17,235 bases of DNA from Alkanindiges sp. (GCA_030152125.1 JASLIR010000440.1:1-17235), one strand, 5' to 3'; shown: positions 7,974 through 16,372, counted from the first letter of the stretch. The notes: generated by a model from the letters alone, not told the origin. Numbers and translations: made by a program.

Positions 7974-8426
7974 ATGATTAAAGCAAAGGCCTTCGCCTGT
8001 TTAATGATCCCGGGACTATTCCTGCTGCAACCAGCAGCACATGCTCTGGAGCCTGCAACCGGGATTAAAAGCCAGACGATTCTTAAAACACAACAAAGCT
8101 GGGACGGCAGTCCCATCACCTACCCTGCGGGTCAGGCGGAAGTGACCGGCATGCTGATTGAGATTGCACCCCAGGCCGAAACCGGCTGGCATAAACATCC
8201 AGCGCCGTCATTTGGCTATATTTTGCAGGGCCAGCTGGATGTCAGGCTGAAAGATGGGCAGATCAAGCAATTAAAAACCGGGGATGCCATCGCGGAAGTG
8301 GTTAACACCCTGCATAATGGGCGCAATAATGGCGATATACCCGTTAAGCTGGTAGTGTTTTACGCTGGTGTCAGCAACCAGCAACTGACCGAGCGCCCCC
8401 TGCCGGTAGCAACCAGCACACCTTAA
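7974..8426 (+). CDS. Exported small cupin-domain protein
   Basis: A 150-residue protein starting at an ATG with AAGGAAG about 6 nt upstream. It has a signal peptide of about 24 residues (MIKAKAFACLMIPGLFLLQ, cleavage near AAHA). The cupin motif 1 is GWHKHPAPSFGYILQGQLDV, giving two metal-binding histidines, and motif 2 is GDAIAEVVNTLHNGRN with the third histidine. The domain alone fills the mature protein, so it is a monocupin in the periplasm. Some relatives are dioxygenases, isomerases or sensors of envelope conditions; nothing fixes the substrate. In the 243-nt gap upstream, promoter-like boxes (TTGAAC at 7829, TATAAG at 7912) are present but poorly spaced. It is convergent with the VWA gene, with only 6 nt between the stop codons. 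Confidence 0.85.
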   Translation: MIKAKAFACLMIPGLFLLQPAAHALEPATGIKSQTILKTQQSWDGSPITYPAGQAEVTGMLIEIAPQAETGWHKHPAPSFGYILQGQLDVRLKDGQIKQLKTGDAIAEVVNTLHNGRNNGDIPVKLVVFYAGVSNQQLTERPLPVATSTP

Positions 8427-8446
8427 TATCCGTTAAGGTGCGCTGG
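8413..8446. terminator. Hairpin shared by the convergent cupin and VWA gene ends
   Basis: CCAGC (8413-8417) plus CACCTTAA (8419-8426) pair with TTAAGGTG (8433-8440) plus GCTGG (8442-8446). This gives 13 pairs with one A-C mismatch and a 6-nt loop. The stop codon of the cupin gene (TAA, 8424-8426) lies in one arm and that of the VWA gene (8433-8435, minus strand) in the other. No T-run follows on either strand, so it may act as an RNA 3'-end stabiliser or a weak bidirectional terminator. Confidence 0.5.
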
Positions 8447-9575
8447 CAGACTGCTGCGACAGCCATTGCTGAATATCACGCCGTTCAATGGCTGCGGCCA
8501 TTAGTTCCGGAAACTGGTCCGGGGTACAGGCAAAGGTAGGAATTCCCATTTCAGCAAACTTGCTGGCATGGTTGGCATCATAAAAAGGCGCGCCTTCATC
8601 TGATAATGCCAGCAAGGCAATCACCTGCACCCCACTGCTTACCAGCTCTGCCGCCTGTTTTAACATTTGCCGGGAATCCCCACCCTCATACAGGTCACTT
8701 ACCAGTACAAAAATGGTGTGTTCAGGCCGGCTAATTTTTTGCCTGCAATACTTTAAGGCTTTGGCAATATCGGTACCACCACCCAGCTGGGTACCAAACA
8801 GCACATCCACCGGGTCAGCCAGCAATGGCGTTAAATCCACAATTGCCGTATCAAACACCACCATCTGGGTATTCACCGCGCGGATGCTGGCCAGCACCGC
8901 GGCAAACAGGCTGGAATACACCACCGATGGCGCCATGGAGCCACTTTGATCCACACACAGCACAATGTCCTTTAAACCGGACTGCTGCCTCGGGTGGCCA
9001 TGCAACTGATGCGGAATAATAGTTTGATAGTCTTCCTGCCAATGTCTTAAGTTTGCCCGGATGGTACGCGACCAATTGATATCCTGAACACGTTTGGGCC
9101 TGCGGCTATGTTGTGCCTTATTCAGGCTGCCCCTAATTGCCTGCTGCATGGGCTGCGACAAACGGCGTTCCAGTTCATCTACCACCTTGCGCACCACCTG
9201 CCGTGCAGTTTCCTTGGTTTGTGCAGGCATCAGGTGATTCAGGTTGATCAGGGTACTGACCATGTGAATATCTGCCTCCACCGTAGCCAGCAACTCCGGC
9301 TCCAGCAGCATTTGCTGTAAATTCAGTCGCTCCAGTGCATCCCGCTGCATCACCTTGACCACCGATGCCGGAAAGTATTGCCGGATATCCCCCAGCCATT
9401 TGGCAATTTTAGGCGAAGATGCCGCCAGGCCACCACGGCGATCCTGCGTATTGGCATCATACAGTGTACTCAGTGCCTGATTCATTGCAGCGTCTGCCGC
9501 ATCCCACTGGCTACCCTGTGCAGGCGACTCCCCAAGCACCAGACGCCAGCGCCTTTCATGTTCAGCTATATTCAC
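8433..9575 (-). CDS. VWA (MIDAS) protein, partner of the MoxR-type ATPase
   Basis: A 380-residue soluble protein. The N-terminal 200 residues are helical and of unknown fold. The C-terminal von Willebrand A domain (about 202-365) carries a complete metal-ion-dependent adhesion site: DQSGS (Asp209, Ser211, Ser213), GGGTD (Thr268) and VSDLYEG (Asp294). MoxR ATPases typically work with VWA proteins to insert metals or remodel target complexes (family knowledge). The frame is open to an ATG at 9641, but the GTG at 9575 is preferred: it overlaps the upstream stop as GTGA, has GGAGCAGG just upstream, and avoids a 70-nt overlap. It is the last gene of the five-gene operon, followed by a hairpin. There is no signal peptide and no TM segment. 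Confidence 0.85.
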   Translation of the reverse strand: MNIAEHERRWRLVLGESPAQGSQWDAADAAMNQALSTLYDANTQDRRGGLAASSPKIAKWLGDIRQYFPASVVKVMQRDALERLNLQQMLLEPELLATVEADIHMVSTLINLNHLMPAQTKETARQVVRKVVDELERRLSQPMQQAIRGSLNKAQHSRRPKRVQDINWSRTIRANLRHWQEDYQTIIPHQLHGHPRQQSGLKDIVLCVDQSGSMAPSVVYSSLFAAVLASIRAVNTQMVVFDTAIVDLTPLLADPVDVLFGTQLGGGTDIAKALKYCRQKISRPEHTIFVLVSDLYEGGDSRQMLKQAAELVSSGVQVIALLALSDEGAPFYDANHASKFAEMGIPTFACTPDQFPELMAAAIERRDIQQWLSQQSASAP

Positions 9576-11962
9576 CCTGCCTGCTCCTGTGCTGTGTTTC
9601 CTGCCGCTGCCTGCCCGGTAGTGGTTGCCATACCAAGCCATTGTTGCAACGCGTGCAGCATGCGCTGGCCACGCGTTTCATCCACATCTATCAACACCTG
9701 TGCCTGTTGGCTAAGCTGGCCATCCTGTGCCGATTTCTGCGCCAGCTGCTGCCGTTCGGGGCTGGAAAAACTTGAGGTAGTACGCCGCAGCAACGGTAAT
9801 AATTCAACAAACTGTTGCTCCGGTAATTGCATTAACCAGGCGTCCACCAGTTGCCACAGGCTATCATCATGAATCAACAATAAAGCCTGATCGGTCATAA
9901 AGCCTTCAAACCAGGCCGCACTATGCTCCGGTAATTGCCCTGCCGACAAGGCATGGGCAAAACGGGTACGCGCCTGAGCCTCGTCCAGCAAATGCTGCTC
10001 ACGGGCAAAGCGGCAGCACCAGCCCTGCAAATAACCATGCAACGCCGGCATATCCAGTAGCTTTAGCAGTAGCTTGTGCCATTCCCGGGTTAAATCTTCT
10101 GCATCCAGCAAGTCAATCAACTGGTAAAATTTGTTCAGTTGCTTTACCCGCTCAATGGCCACCTCATCATTTAAATTCTGGCAGTGCAATGGTAGGGCAA
10201 TGCTGATACGCAAGGCGAAGCGCTGGATAATCTGCTGTAGCAGCACCGGATCAAAGGCACGCACACTGCCATAGCGCAAGGCATTGGCCAACGGCGTCAG
10301 CGCATTGATCAGTATAATCGGGTCATGCTGCTGGCTGGATAGCTCATCCAGCTTTTGCAAGGCAGGCCCAAGGCTGTCATCCAGTGCAGACAGTAAAATC
10401 TGTTCAATGGCTTCGGCCAGTTCGGCCACCTGGGTCGTTTGCTGATGCCGCTCATGCAGGTAAGCCCGTGCCGCACTGTAAATATTATTACCCCAGACTG
10501 ACATTTCATTCAGGTACAGGGCATTTTCCGGCTGCCAGGACAGGGTCCAGTTTTCCCGGTAACTGCCGCGACCTTTTTGACGGCTATCCAGCGCGGCCCA
10601 GTGCAGGCCCAACAGTTTGAGGCGATGCAAAAACTGGCTTTTGGCCAGGTCAAACGGTACGCGTAAATCCAGCTCAATATCGCGGTGCGGTGCTTCCAGC
10701 TTAAAACGGTAGCTTTTGCATTGCTGCATAAAATCCTGCTGGATGGGCAGGGTTTGCAATGTATCCGGCACCTGCCCCAGTCTTTCATCAATCAGCAGTT
10801 GCTTTAACAGGGGCTGTGGTAATTCATACCCATGGTGCAATACGCTAACAATCGCTTCCTGTAAGTCATCCAGGTCCGGCACATGCCGCCCACGCAGGCT
10901 TAACAAAGCCTGAATCAGCTGCACTGCATCAATCAGCTGGGCGCTGGACGCATCATGCCCCTGTTCACGTAACAAATGGGCAAAACGGCTGAGCCAGTCG
11001 ATACTGATTTTTTGCCCATCCACCGGCATGCCCTGCGGTGTTGCTGCATAGTGCTTCCACAAGTGTGCATACCAGCCAGCAGCCTCAATACCGGCACCAT
11101 AACCGCTACTGCGATTTAGGCGGCCATGTGTCCAGGCAATCCATGCGGCCTCGGTTTTAACCTTGGGCAAGCCTTTTAACACTGCCGTGTCTGCTTTTAA
11201 GGTCTTTTTTAAATCGCGTAGTGCCGGCACATGCCATGCCCCGCACACCACCACAATATTCTGATAGCCCGCTTTTTCAATTTGCCGCAGCAGCTTGCGC
11301 ATAGAGGCCTCGCGCAACTGCTCGCGGTAGTGCTCAAAACCCTGCAGGTAAGCTGTGCTATAACCACTTTCGATGTATTCACGCACCCCCTGCATGGCAT
11401 CACCAATCAGCGGAAATACATCACCGGCATGCGGCTGCTGTTCTACCAGATGCTCCCAGAAGCGCTCGCCATCCTGATAACCCGCCTGCTCAGCCAGCAA
11501 CTGAATGGGGTCCATCAACCGTTCAGACAGTACATCAGCAGTTTCAGTCTCTCCAGTCTCCTCCCCCTGCTGTACATTAGACTCATCAGTTGTTGCCTGC
11601 GCCGCTTCTGCCGCTATTTTGGCCTGCCACTCTGCCTCAATGGCAAAGGCATGCAGGCAGGGCAAATCCATAAAACTGACCGGTATCTGCTGCGCAACCG
11701 CAAAACGCATGGCCTGCCACTCTGGCGAAAACTCGGCAAAGGGATAAAAAGCCGCTTGCGGTTTTTCCTGCTTTTGAATGGGCGTGTTTATCAGCAAAGC
11801 CACTGGTGGCACCAGCTCTGCATGCGCGACATGCTCAATCAGCGCATCAGCATCGCTGGGCCCTTCAATTAAAATATAGTCTGGCTGGATACGCTGTAAT
11901 GCTGCCAGCACACTGCGTGCCGAACCGGGCCCATGATGGCGGATGCCTAATAAATGAATCAT
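9572..11962 (-). CDS. DUF5682-family protein with a TraB/ChaN/EreA-like N-terminal part
   Basis: A 796-residue soluble protein. It opens with MIHLLGIRHHGPGSARSVL followed by DYILIEGPSDADAL, which I recognise as the DUF5682 signature. Further in is REASMRKLLRQIEKAGY, then VVVCGAWHVPAL (about 236-247). The pattern of an early Gly-x-x-His, an acidic EGP strand, an Arg-Glu helix and a late G-x-x-H strand recalls the TraB/ChaN/EreA hydrolase superfamily. This is inference from motif order, not a proven homology. Residues 120-145 form an acidic Thr/Glu/Gln-rich linker. The C-terminal 450 residues are helical, Leu/Gln-rich and unassigned. The ATG lies 27 nt after the MoxR stop with only a weak GAG upstream. 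Its stop overlaps the VWA start (GTGA). Confidence 0.82.
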   Translation of the reverse strand: MIHLLGIRHHGPGSARSVLAALQRIQPDYILIEGPSDADALIEHVAHAELVPPVALLINTPIQKQEKPQAAFYPFAEFSPEWQAMRFAVAQQIPVSFMDLPCLHAFAIEAEWQAKIAAEAAQATTDESNVQQGEETGETETADVLSERLMDPIQLLAEQAGYQDGERFWEHLVEQQPHAGDVFPLIGDAMQGVREYIESGYSTAYLQGFEHYREQLREASMRKLLRQIEKAGYQNIVVVCGAWHVPALRDLKKTLKADTAVLKGLPKVKTEAAWIAWTHGRLNRSSGYGAGIEAAGWYAHLWKHYAATPQGMPVDGQKISIDWLSRFAHLLREQGHDASSAQLIDAVQLIQALLSLRGRHVPDLDDLQEAIVSVLHHGYELPQPLLKQLLIDERLGQVPDTLQTLPIQQDFMQQCKSYRFKLEAPHRDIELDLRVPFDLAKSQFLHRLKLLGLHWAALDSRQKGRGSYRENWTLSWQPENALYLNEMSVWGNNIYSAARAYLHERHQQTTQVAELAEAIEQILLSALDDSLGPALQKLDELSSQQHDPIILINALTPLANALRYGSVRAFDPVLLQQIIQRFALRISIALPLHCQNLNDEVAIERVKQLNKFYQLIDLLDAEDLTREWHKLLLKLLDMPALHGYLQGWCCRFAREQHLLDEAQARTRFAHALSAGQLPEHSAAWFEGFMTDQALLLIHDDSLWQLVDAWLMQLPEQQFVELLPLLRRTTSSFSSPERQQLAQKSAQDGQLSQQAQVLIDVDETRGQRMLHALQQWLGMATTTGQAAAGNTAQEQAG

Positions 11963-11989
11963 GCTGTCATCTCAATCCACTTCGTCCGG

Positions 11990-13084
11990 TTAGCCCAGCT
12001 CACGGCATGCCTGATACAGGTCCTGCCAGCCCTCACGCTCCTTCACCACGGTTTCCAGATATTCTTTCCAGGGTAACTGGTCTTGCACCGGATCTTTCAG
12101 CACAGCGCCTTGCAAGCCCGCAGCCAGGTCATGCGCCGACAGCTGGCCATCACCAAAATGCGCTGCCATGGCCCAGCCGTGACTCATCACCGAAATTGCC
12201 TCGGCTGTGGACAAACTGCCGCTTGGCATTTTCAGCTTCTGCTTGCCATCCAGCGTTTTGCCCTCGCGTAGCTCCCTGAACACCGTCACCAGCCGGTTAA
12301 TCTGCTCATGCACAGGCTGAATCGGCGGTAACTCCAGTGCCTTGCCTAAAGAAGCAAGTCGCTGCTGCACAATATTCACCTCATCATCCACAGTCGCCGG
12401 TGGCGGCAGAATCACCACGTTAAAACGGCGCTTCAGGGCGGATGACAAATCATTCACCCCTTTATCGCGGTTGTTTGCCGTTGCAATCACGTTAAAGCCT
12501 TTTACAGCCTGATAATCAATACCCAGTTCGGGTACGGGCAGGGTTTTTTCGGAAAGCAGGGTGATCAACGTATCCTGCACATCAGCCGGGATGCGGGTCA
12601 GTTCCTCAATGCGGGCAATCTTGCCAGCCTGCATGGCATTCAGCATGGGACTTTGAATCAGCGCATCCTGACTGGGCCCTTTTGCCAGCAGCAAGGCATA
12701 GTTCCAGCTATAACGCAGGGCATCCTCGCTGGTTCCTGCAGTTCCCTGTACCAGCAGCCCGCTATCACCGGAAATTGCCGCTGCCAGATGCTCGGATACC
12801 CACGATTTGGCTGTGCCCGGTACACCCAGCAATAACAGCGAACGGTCGGTTGCCAGCGTGGCAACCGCAATTTCCATCAGGCGGCGGTTACCAATATATT
12901 TGGGGCTAATTTCAGTGCCATCCGGCAAGGTTGTCCCCACCAGATAATCCACCACGGCCTGTGGTGACAACTGCCACTGTGGTGGGCGGGCCTGTTTGTC
13001 GTGCGCTTTAAGTGCAGCCAGCTCATGCGCAAACTGATGTTCCGCCTTGGCACGTAATACCTGATTAGTGCTGCTATCGTTCAT
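11990..13084 (-). CDS. MoxR-type AAA+ ATPase
   Basis: A 364-residue ATPase of the MoxR branch. Walker A is GVPGTAKS (87-94, Lys93). The Walker B position reads IARIEE (156-161), with Glu in place of the first acidic Asp. The MoxR helix follows (RIPADVQDTLITLLSEK). Sensor 1 is IATANN (200-205) and the arginine finger region is SALKRRF (215-221). The C-terminal lid has GSLSTAEAISVM, without the Arg usual at sensor 2. By family knowledge such ATPases form hexamers that remodel targets together with a VWA partner, which is encoded two genes downstream. The ATG at 13084 has AAAGGA about 8 nt upstream; an in-frame ATG at 13117 has no ribosome site. The gene lies 36 nt after the DUF5691 stop. It is not the methanol-dehydrogenase MoxR proper. 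Confidence 0.92.
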   Translation of the reverse strand: MNDSSTNQVLRAKAEHQFAHELAALKAHDKQARPPQWQLSPQAVVDYLVGTTLPDGTEISPKYIGNRRLMEIAVATLATDRSLLLLGVPGTAKSWVSEHLAAAISGDSGLLVQGTAGTSEDALRYSWNYALLLAKGPSQDALIQSPMLNAMQAGKIARIEELTRIPADVQDTLITLLSEKTLPVPELGIDYQAVKGFNVIATANNRDKGVNDLSSALKRRFNVVILPPPATVDDEVNIVQQRLASLGKALELPPIQPVHEQINRLVTVFRELREGKTLDGKQKLKMPSGSLSTAEAISVMSHGWAMAAHFGDGQLSAHDLAAGLQGAVLKDPVQDQLPWKEYLETVVKEREGWQDLYQACRELG

Positions 13085-13120
13085 ATCATCTATCCTTTTT
13101 TGATTTCTTTGCTTCATTCA

Positions 13121-14746
13121 TCAGGCGCTATGCCCGGCCTGTGCGATAAGTGATGTGCGCAGGTTAAGCAACCCTAGCTGCTCCCCCTCAAACTGCGTCA
13201 CATGCTGCTGTAACCAGGCTGGGGCTGCCACAAGGCTTAATAGCTCTTTAATATATAAGCCATTGTTGTAGCGTATGTTCTGTTTTTCCGAGCGCAACAA
13301 TAAAACTGAGGCCATCTCATCACTCAGCAACTGTGCATCAACACGCTGACTCAGGCTGCTAAATGCGCTATCCCAGCTTTTTTGTATTTGCTCAAAGCTA
13401 TAACTACTGGCAAAAGCATCTACCTGGGCAAGCACCAGGCTATCACGCAATGCGGGACTTGCCAGCTTCATCAACTCGCCCTGCTCATACATACATTCGG
13501 CCTGTAATAGAAAAGCTGAAGCATGCGTTATCAGGGCATCAGCCCATGCCTGGTTTTTCTGGTTAATGCTGGCATGCATCACGCCCAGTAACATCGCCTC
13601 GCGCCAGATGCTTTTTTCAATAGCAGCCAGGCATTGTGCAATATCGGCATATACAGCCTGCCAGCAAGCCAGGGGAAACAGGCTGCATAGTAAGTGAATA
13701 CTTAAACCTTGCTGGCCAAGGCCAGAACGGCGGAAGCTGCTCTGCCGTAAATAAATGCTGATGGCCTTGTTATCGATACCAAACGGCTGGCATTGCTGCC
13801 ACAGGGCTGCATTCAACTGTAGTTGAAGCTGTCCAGTGGCATCCAGCGACACGCATTGTGTAAATAACTGCTGCAAGCCCTGACAGGCCGTACTTTGCGG
13901 TAAGCTGGCCTGTAACAATAAGGCTTGCTGGCGCACATAAGCACTTCTATCTTCCGCCAGAACCTGTTGCAGGAAGTCACTATCGCTGGGCTCCAGCCCT
14001 GTTGCCAGCAGTTCCAGCAACTTCTCACGCTGTTCCGCCGCCAGTTGCAGCCATTGCTGTTGCAAAAAGATTCTTGCCTGCACAGGCTGATGTTGACGCA
14101 ACACACGAAAAAACAGTAACTGTACTTTATCACTTGCCCCAGTCCAGCACTGTTGTGTTGCTGGTACCACATCTTTTTGCGTATCGGCATCCGCTACAGC
14201 AACAATGGGCTGTACGTCAATTTCTACTGGCACAGTGGCCCACTGCCATACCGCCTGCCGGGTAGCCAGCCAGCGCGCCCTGACATTAAGCAGCCTAAAG
14301 GCCAGCGGCTGCAATTCGGGCAGCGCAGCAAAAACTGTCAGAAACGATGGGATAAGCGCATACGGCACACTGGCCTGTATGCCCGCATTAACCTGTAACC
14401 ACTGCTTCCACAGCAATAAGGGCAAACCGGTAAATCGTGCTTCCTGCATCTGCCGGAACATTTGCTGCAACGCGGGTGGAATAAAAGCAACCGGCACCGC
14501 CTCGCAGGTAGCCTGTAACTGCAGCGGGCTGCTCAACGCTGCAGGCTGGTAGCCAGCGCGCCGGTATAACTCCAGTGCCGTTAGCAACTGTAAGGTCGTT
14601 TGTTCTTTTTCCGGCTGCTCCCCCGGGCCTAGCGCCTGTAGAAACTGCTCAAGTGGCACAGGTAATGCCATGGCTGGCTGATATTGACTGCCCAAGGTGA
14701 CCTGCAAGGCCACGTCATGTAAAAACTGGCTTATTGTCGTTTGCAT
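13121..14746 (-). CDS. DUF5691-type helical protein of the MoxR-VWA module
   Basis: A 541-residue soluble protein, almost entirely helical by composition and very rich in Leu, Gln and Ala. It has no signal peptide, TM segment or catalytic motif that I can see. The N-terminus (MQTTISQFLHDVALQVTLGS) and its place between a SWIM protein and a MoxR ATPase fit DUF5691. Repeating helix pairs in the central part (around 240-300, LLELLATGLEPSDSDFLQQV) suggest HEAT-like repeats, hence a scaffold; this is inference. The frame opens with TTG-AGA-ATG. The ATG at 14746 has AAAAGAG at a better distance than the TTG at 14752 and is chosen. It lies 33 nt after the SWIM gene. Confidence 0.7.
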   Translation of the reverse strand: MQTTISQFLHDVALQVTLGSQYQPAMALPVPLEQFLQALGPGEQPEKEQTTLQLLTALELYRRAGYQPAALSSPLQLQATCEAVPVAFIPPALQQMFRQMQEARFTGLPLLLWKQWLQVNAGIQASVPYALIPSFLTVFAALPELQPLAFRLLNVRARWLATRQAVWQWATVPVEIDVQPIVAVADADTQKDVVPATQQCWTGASDKVQLLFFRVLRQHQPVQARIFLQQQWLQLAAEQREKLLELLATGLEPSDSDFLQQVLAEDRSAYVRQQALLLQASLPQSTACQGLQQLFTQCVSLDATGQLQLQLNAALWQQCQPFGIDNKAISIYLRQSSFRRSGLGQQGLSIHLLCSLFPLACWQAVYADIAQCLAAIEKSIWREAMLLGVMHASINQKNQAWADALITHASAFLLQAECMYEQGELMKLASPALRDSLVLAQVDAFASSYSFEQIQKSWDSAFSSLSQRVDAQLLSDEMASVLLLRSEKQNIRYNNGLYIKELLSLVAAPAWLQQHVTQFEGEQLGLLNLRTSLIAQAGHSA

Positions 14747-14779
14747 TCTCAACTCTTTTATGGTGCGCTTACTTGGCTA

Positions 14780-16123
14780 TCAAAACCCGGTTAACTGGCC
14801 ATCCTGCCAGACGCTGATCACAGATAACTGTTGACCATCCCATTCTGCCGCCAGCAGACAAGCCTCCTGCCCGACAACGGCCAGTAACCCCCAGTTATCC
14901 CTGCATACGGCTGGCAGGTGCTGTAAGTGCTGATCCAGTACAAACAGCTGGTCATCCTGTAGCAGAAAATGCACAGGGTCCAGCAACCAGAAATCGGTCA
15001 GCAACAAGGGGTTTTGTTCAAGGCGTACAGCATGCTGTTGCAGGGCCTGGCTAAAAGTAGCAAAAGCCCTTTGCGGTTGAGTACCCGCTGGCAAAGCTGG
15101 TGAAATAGCCGATATTGGACTGTTTATTGCCAGTCTGGCCCGCATGGGCGTGGGTGACGGATAATACTGCAGAGACAATTGTGGTAGCAGGCCGGATGGT
15201 AACGCCAAAGGGAAGCTGCTAAAGCCGCCTATTTCAAAATCCAGCAGCATGGTGGCCTGTTGCGTCTCAGCCTGCCATAACCACTGGCGGCGGTAACGTC
15301 CTTTATTATTGCCTAACTCGCCCAGCTTAATACCCATATTCCAGTACGCCCGGGTCACCACAGGCAAGGCATCCAACTGGTCGGTCGGCACATTAAAGCC
15401 CAGCACCTGTTTTAGCTCGGCCAATAACGCATCACCCAACCGGGTACGGCGCTGCCATAACTGCACCACCAGATTTAAACGCCCCAGCCATGGCAGGCTA
15501 TCCTGTTGCCAGTGCGGGCTAAACAGGGCACTTTGCAGGGCATCCACCCAGGGAATAAGCCCTGCGGCCTGCGCATCGGTCAGGCGGGCATTAATCTGGT
15601 TAAACAGCTGGTAGTTTTCTGTTCTGGCCTTGGCCAGCCCCATACGCAACAAATCCTGCAACCATAACTGCAATGCCTGCAAGCCATCGTCTACTTTTTT
15701 CTCGCGGGCGGCCAGTCGCTTGGCGCGGGCCTCAAGGTCTACCTCTTTTGCTGGCTCATCCGGGTCAGCCTTTTTAAGCGCCTTTTGCTTTTTCTCAACC
15801 CACTTCTGTACCCGCTCCGGTAAGGCAGCGTCTTCAGCGGCAAGTGGAAATAGTCCCTGATGCTCCACATAGCACAACAGCAGACCCAATGCATGCTTAC
15901 AGGGCCGCTTAAAGCTGGGGCAACTGCACTCAAATTTCAGTTCAGGTAAATAAATGGCACTTTGATAGATGGCACTGCCGGTAATTTCTCCCCAGACCCA
16001 TTGCTGGCTGGATGCCCCTTTATTTTTCCAGTCATCCGCTCTGGAGAGTTTTTTTGCCGCTTTTTGCGAATTTGCATCGGGAAATACCTGCTGTGCCTGT
16101 TCAGCAGTTATACTCATTAACAT
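14780..16123 (-). CDS. SWIM zinc-finger protein, first gene of the MoxR-VWA module
   Basis: A 447-residue protein. Near the N-terminus ECSCPSFKRPCKHALGLLL forms a C-x-C-x6-C-x-H SWIM finger (Cys66, Cys68, Cys75, His77), a zinc-binding domain used for DNA or protein contact. It is followed by a charged Lys/Glu-rich helix (about 110-165), probably a coiled coil, and then a Leu/Gln-rich C-terminal region of unknown fold. The start is chosen at the ATG at 16123, with AAGGAAAG just upstream. ATGs at 16144 and 16117 are also in frame; the first would place the ribosome site inside the gene. As the leftmost-transcribed member it heads an operon of five genes with gaps of 36 nt or less. Its SWIM domain may target the ATPase complex to a substrate; that is inference. 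Confidence 0.85.
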   Translation of the reverse strand: MLMSITAEQAQQVFPDANSQKAAKKLSRADDWKNKGASSQQWVWGEITGSAIYQSAIYLPELKFECSCPSFKRPCKHALGLLLCYVEHQGLFPLAAEDAALPERVQKWVEKKQKALKKADPDEPAKEVDLEARAKRLAAREKKVDDGLQALQLWLQDLLRMGLAKARTENYQLFNQINARLTDAQAAGLIPWVDALQSALFSPHWQQDSLPWLGRLNLVVQLWQRRTRLGDALLAELKQVLGFNVPTDQLDALPVVTRAYWNMGIKLGELGNNKGRYRRQWLWQAETQQATMLLDFEIGGFSSFPLALPSGLLPQLSLQYYPSPTPMRARLAINSPISAISPALPAGTQPQRAFATFSQALQQHAVRLEQNPLLLTDFWLLDPVHFLLQDDQLFVLDQHLQHLPAVCRDNWGLLAVVGQEACLLAAEWDGQQLSVISVWQDGQLTGF

Positions 16124-16302
16124 CAAACTTTCCTTGCATGGCATTAAGTGCCATCATCTTAAAATCCACAATTTTTAATCAAAAAAAAATAAAAATCTGT
16201 ATGTTAGAAACGGTCTATATTTTAAAAGCACACCAAGATATCACGCCAGCGCATTTGTAGCATCCCTGCGCCTACATGAAAATATGCTGGATTATTTATT
16301 TT
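16124..16302. other. AT-rich upstream region of the SWIM-MoxR-VWA operon
   Basis: There is no gene with a ribosome site. The stretch 16160-16200 is strongly A/T (A9 run on the plus strand) and is the likely place of the leftward promoter. TTGATT followed by TAAGAT on the minus strand is spaced only 15 nt apart, so I do not call a promoter. Confidence 0.5.
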
Positions 16303-16320
16303 TGTAAGCAAAAACGTACA
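16303..16320 (+). promoter_or_regulatory. Candidate GacA box (upstream activating site) of the small RNA
   Basis: TGTAAG-CAAAAA-CGTACA matches the Pseudomonas GacA consensus TGTAAG-N6-CTTACA at 11 of 12 defined positions with exact 6-nt spacing. Its centre lies about 62 nt upstream of the predicted start of the GGA-rich RNA. In Pseudomonas this box sits upstream of rsmX, rsmY and rsmZ. TAGCAT at 16361-16366 is a possible -10 box; no good -35 is present, as expected for an activator-dependent promoter. Confidence 0.6.
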
Positions 16321-16372
16321 TGCAATGGCGTTTCTGCCGCTAGCTTGCCTGGTCATCCTGTAGCATGATGCA

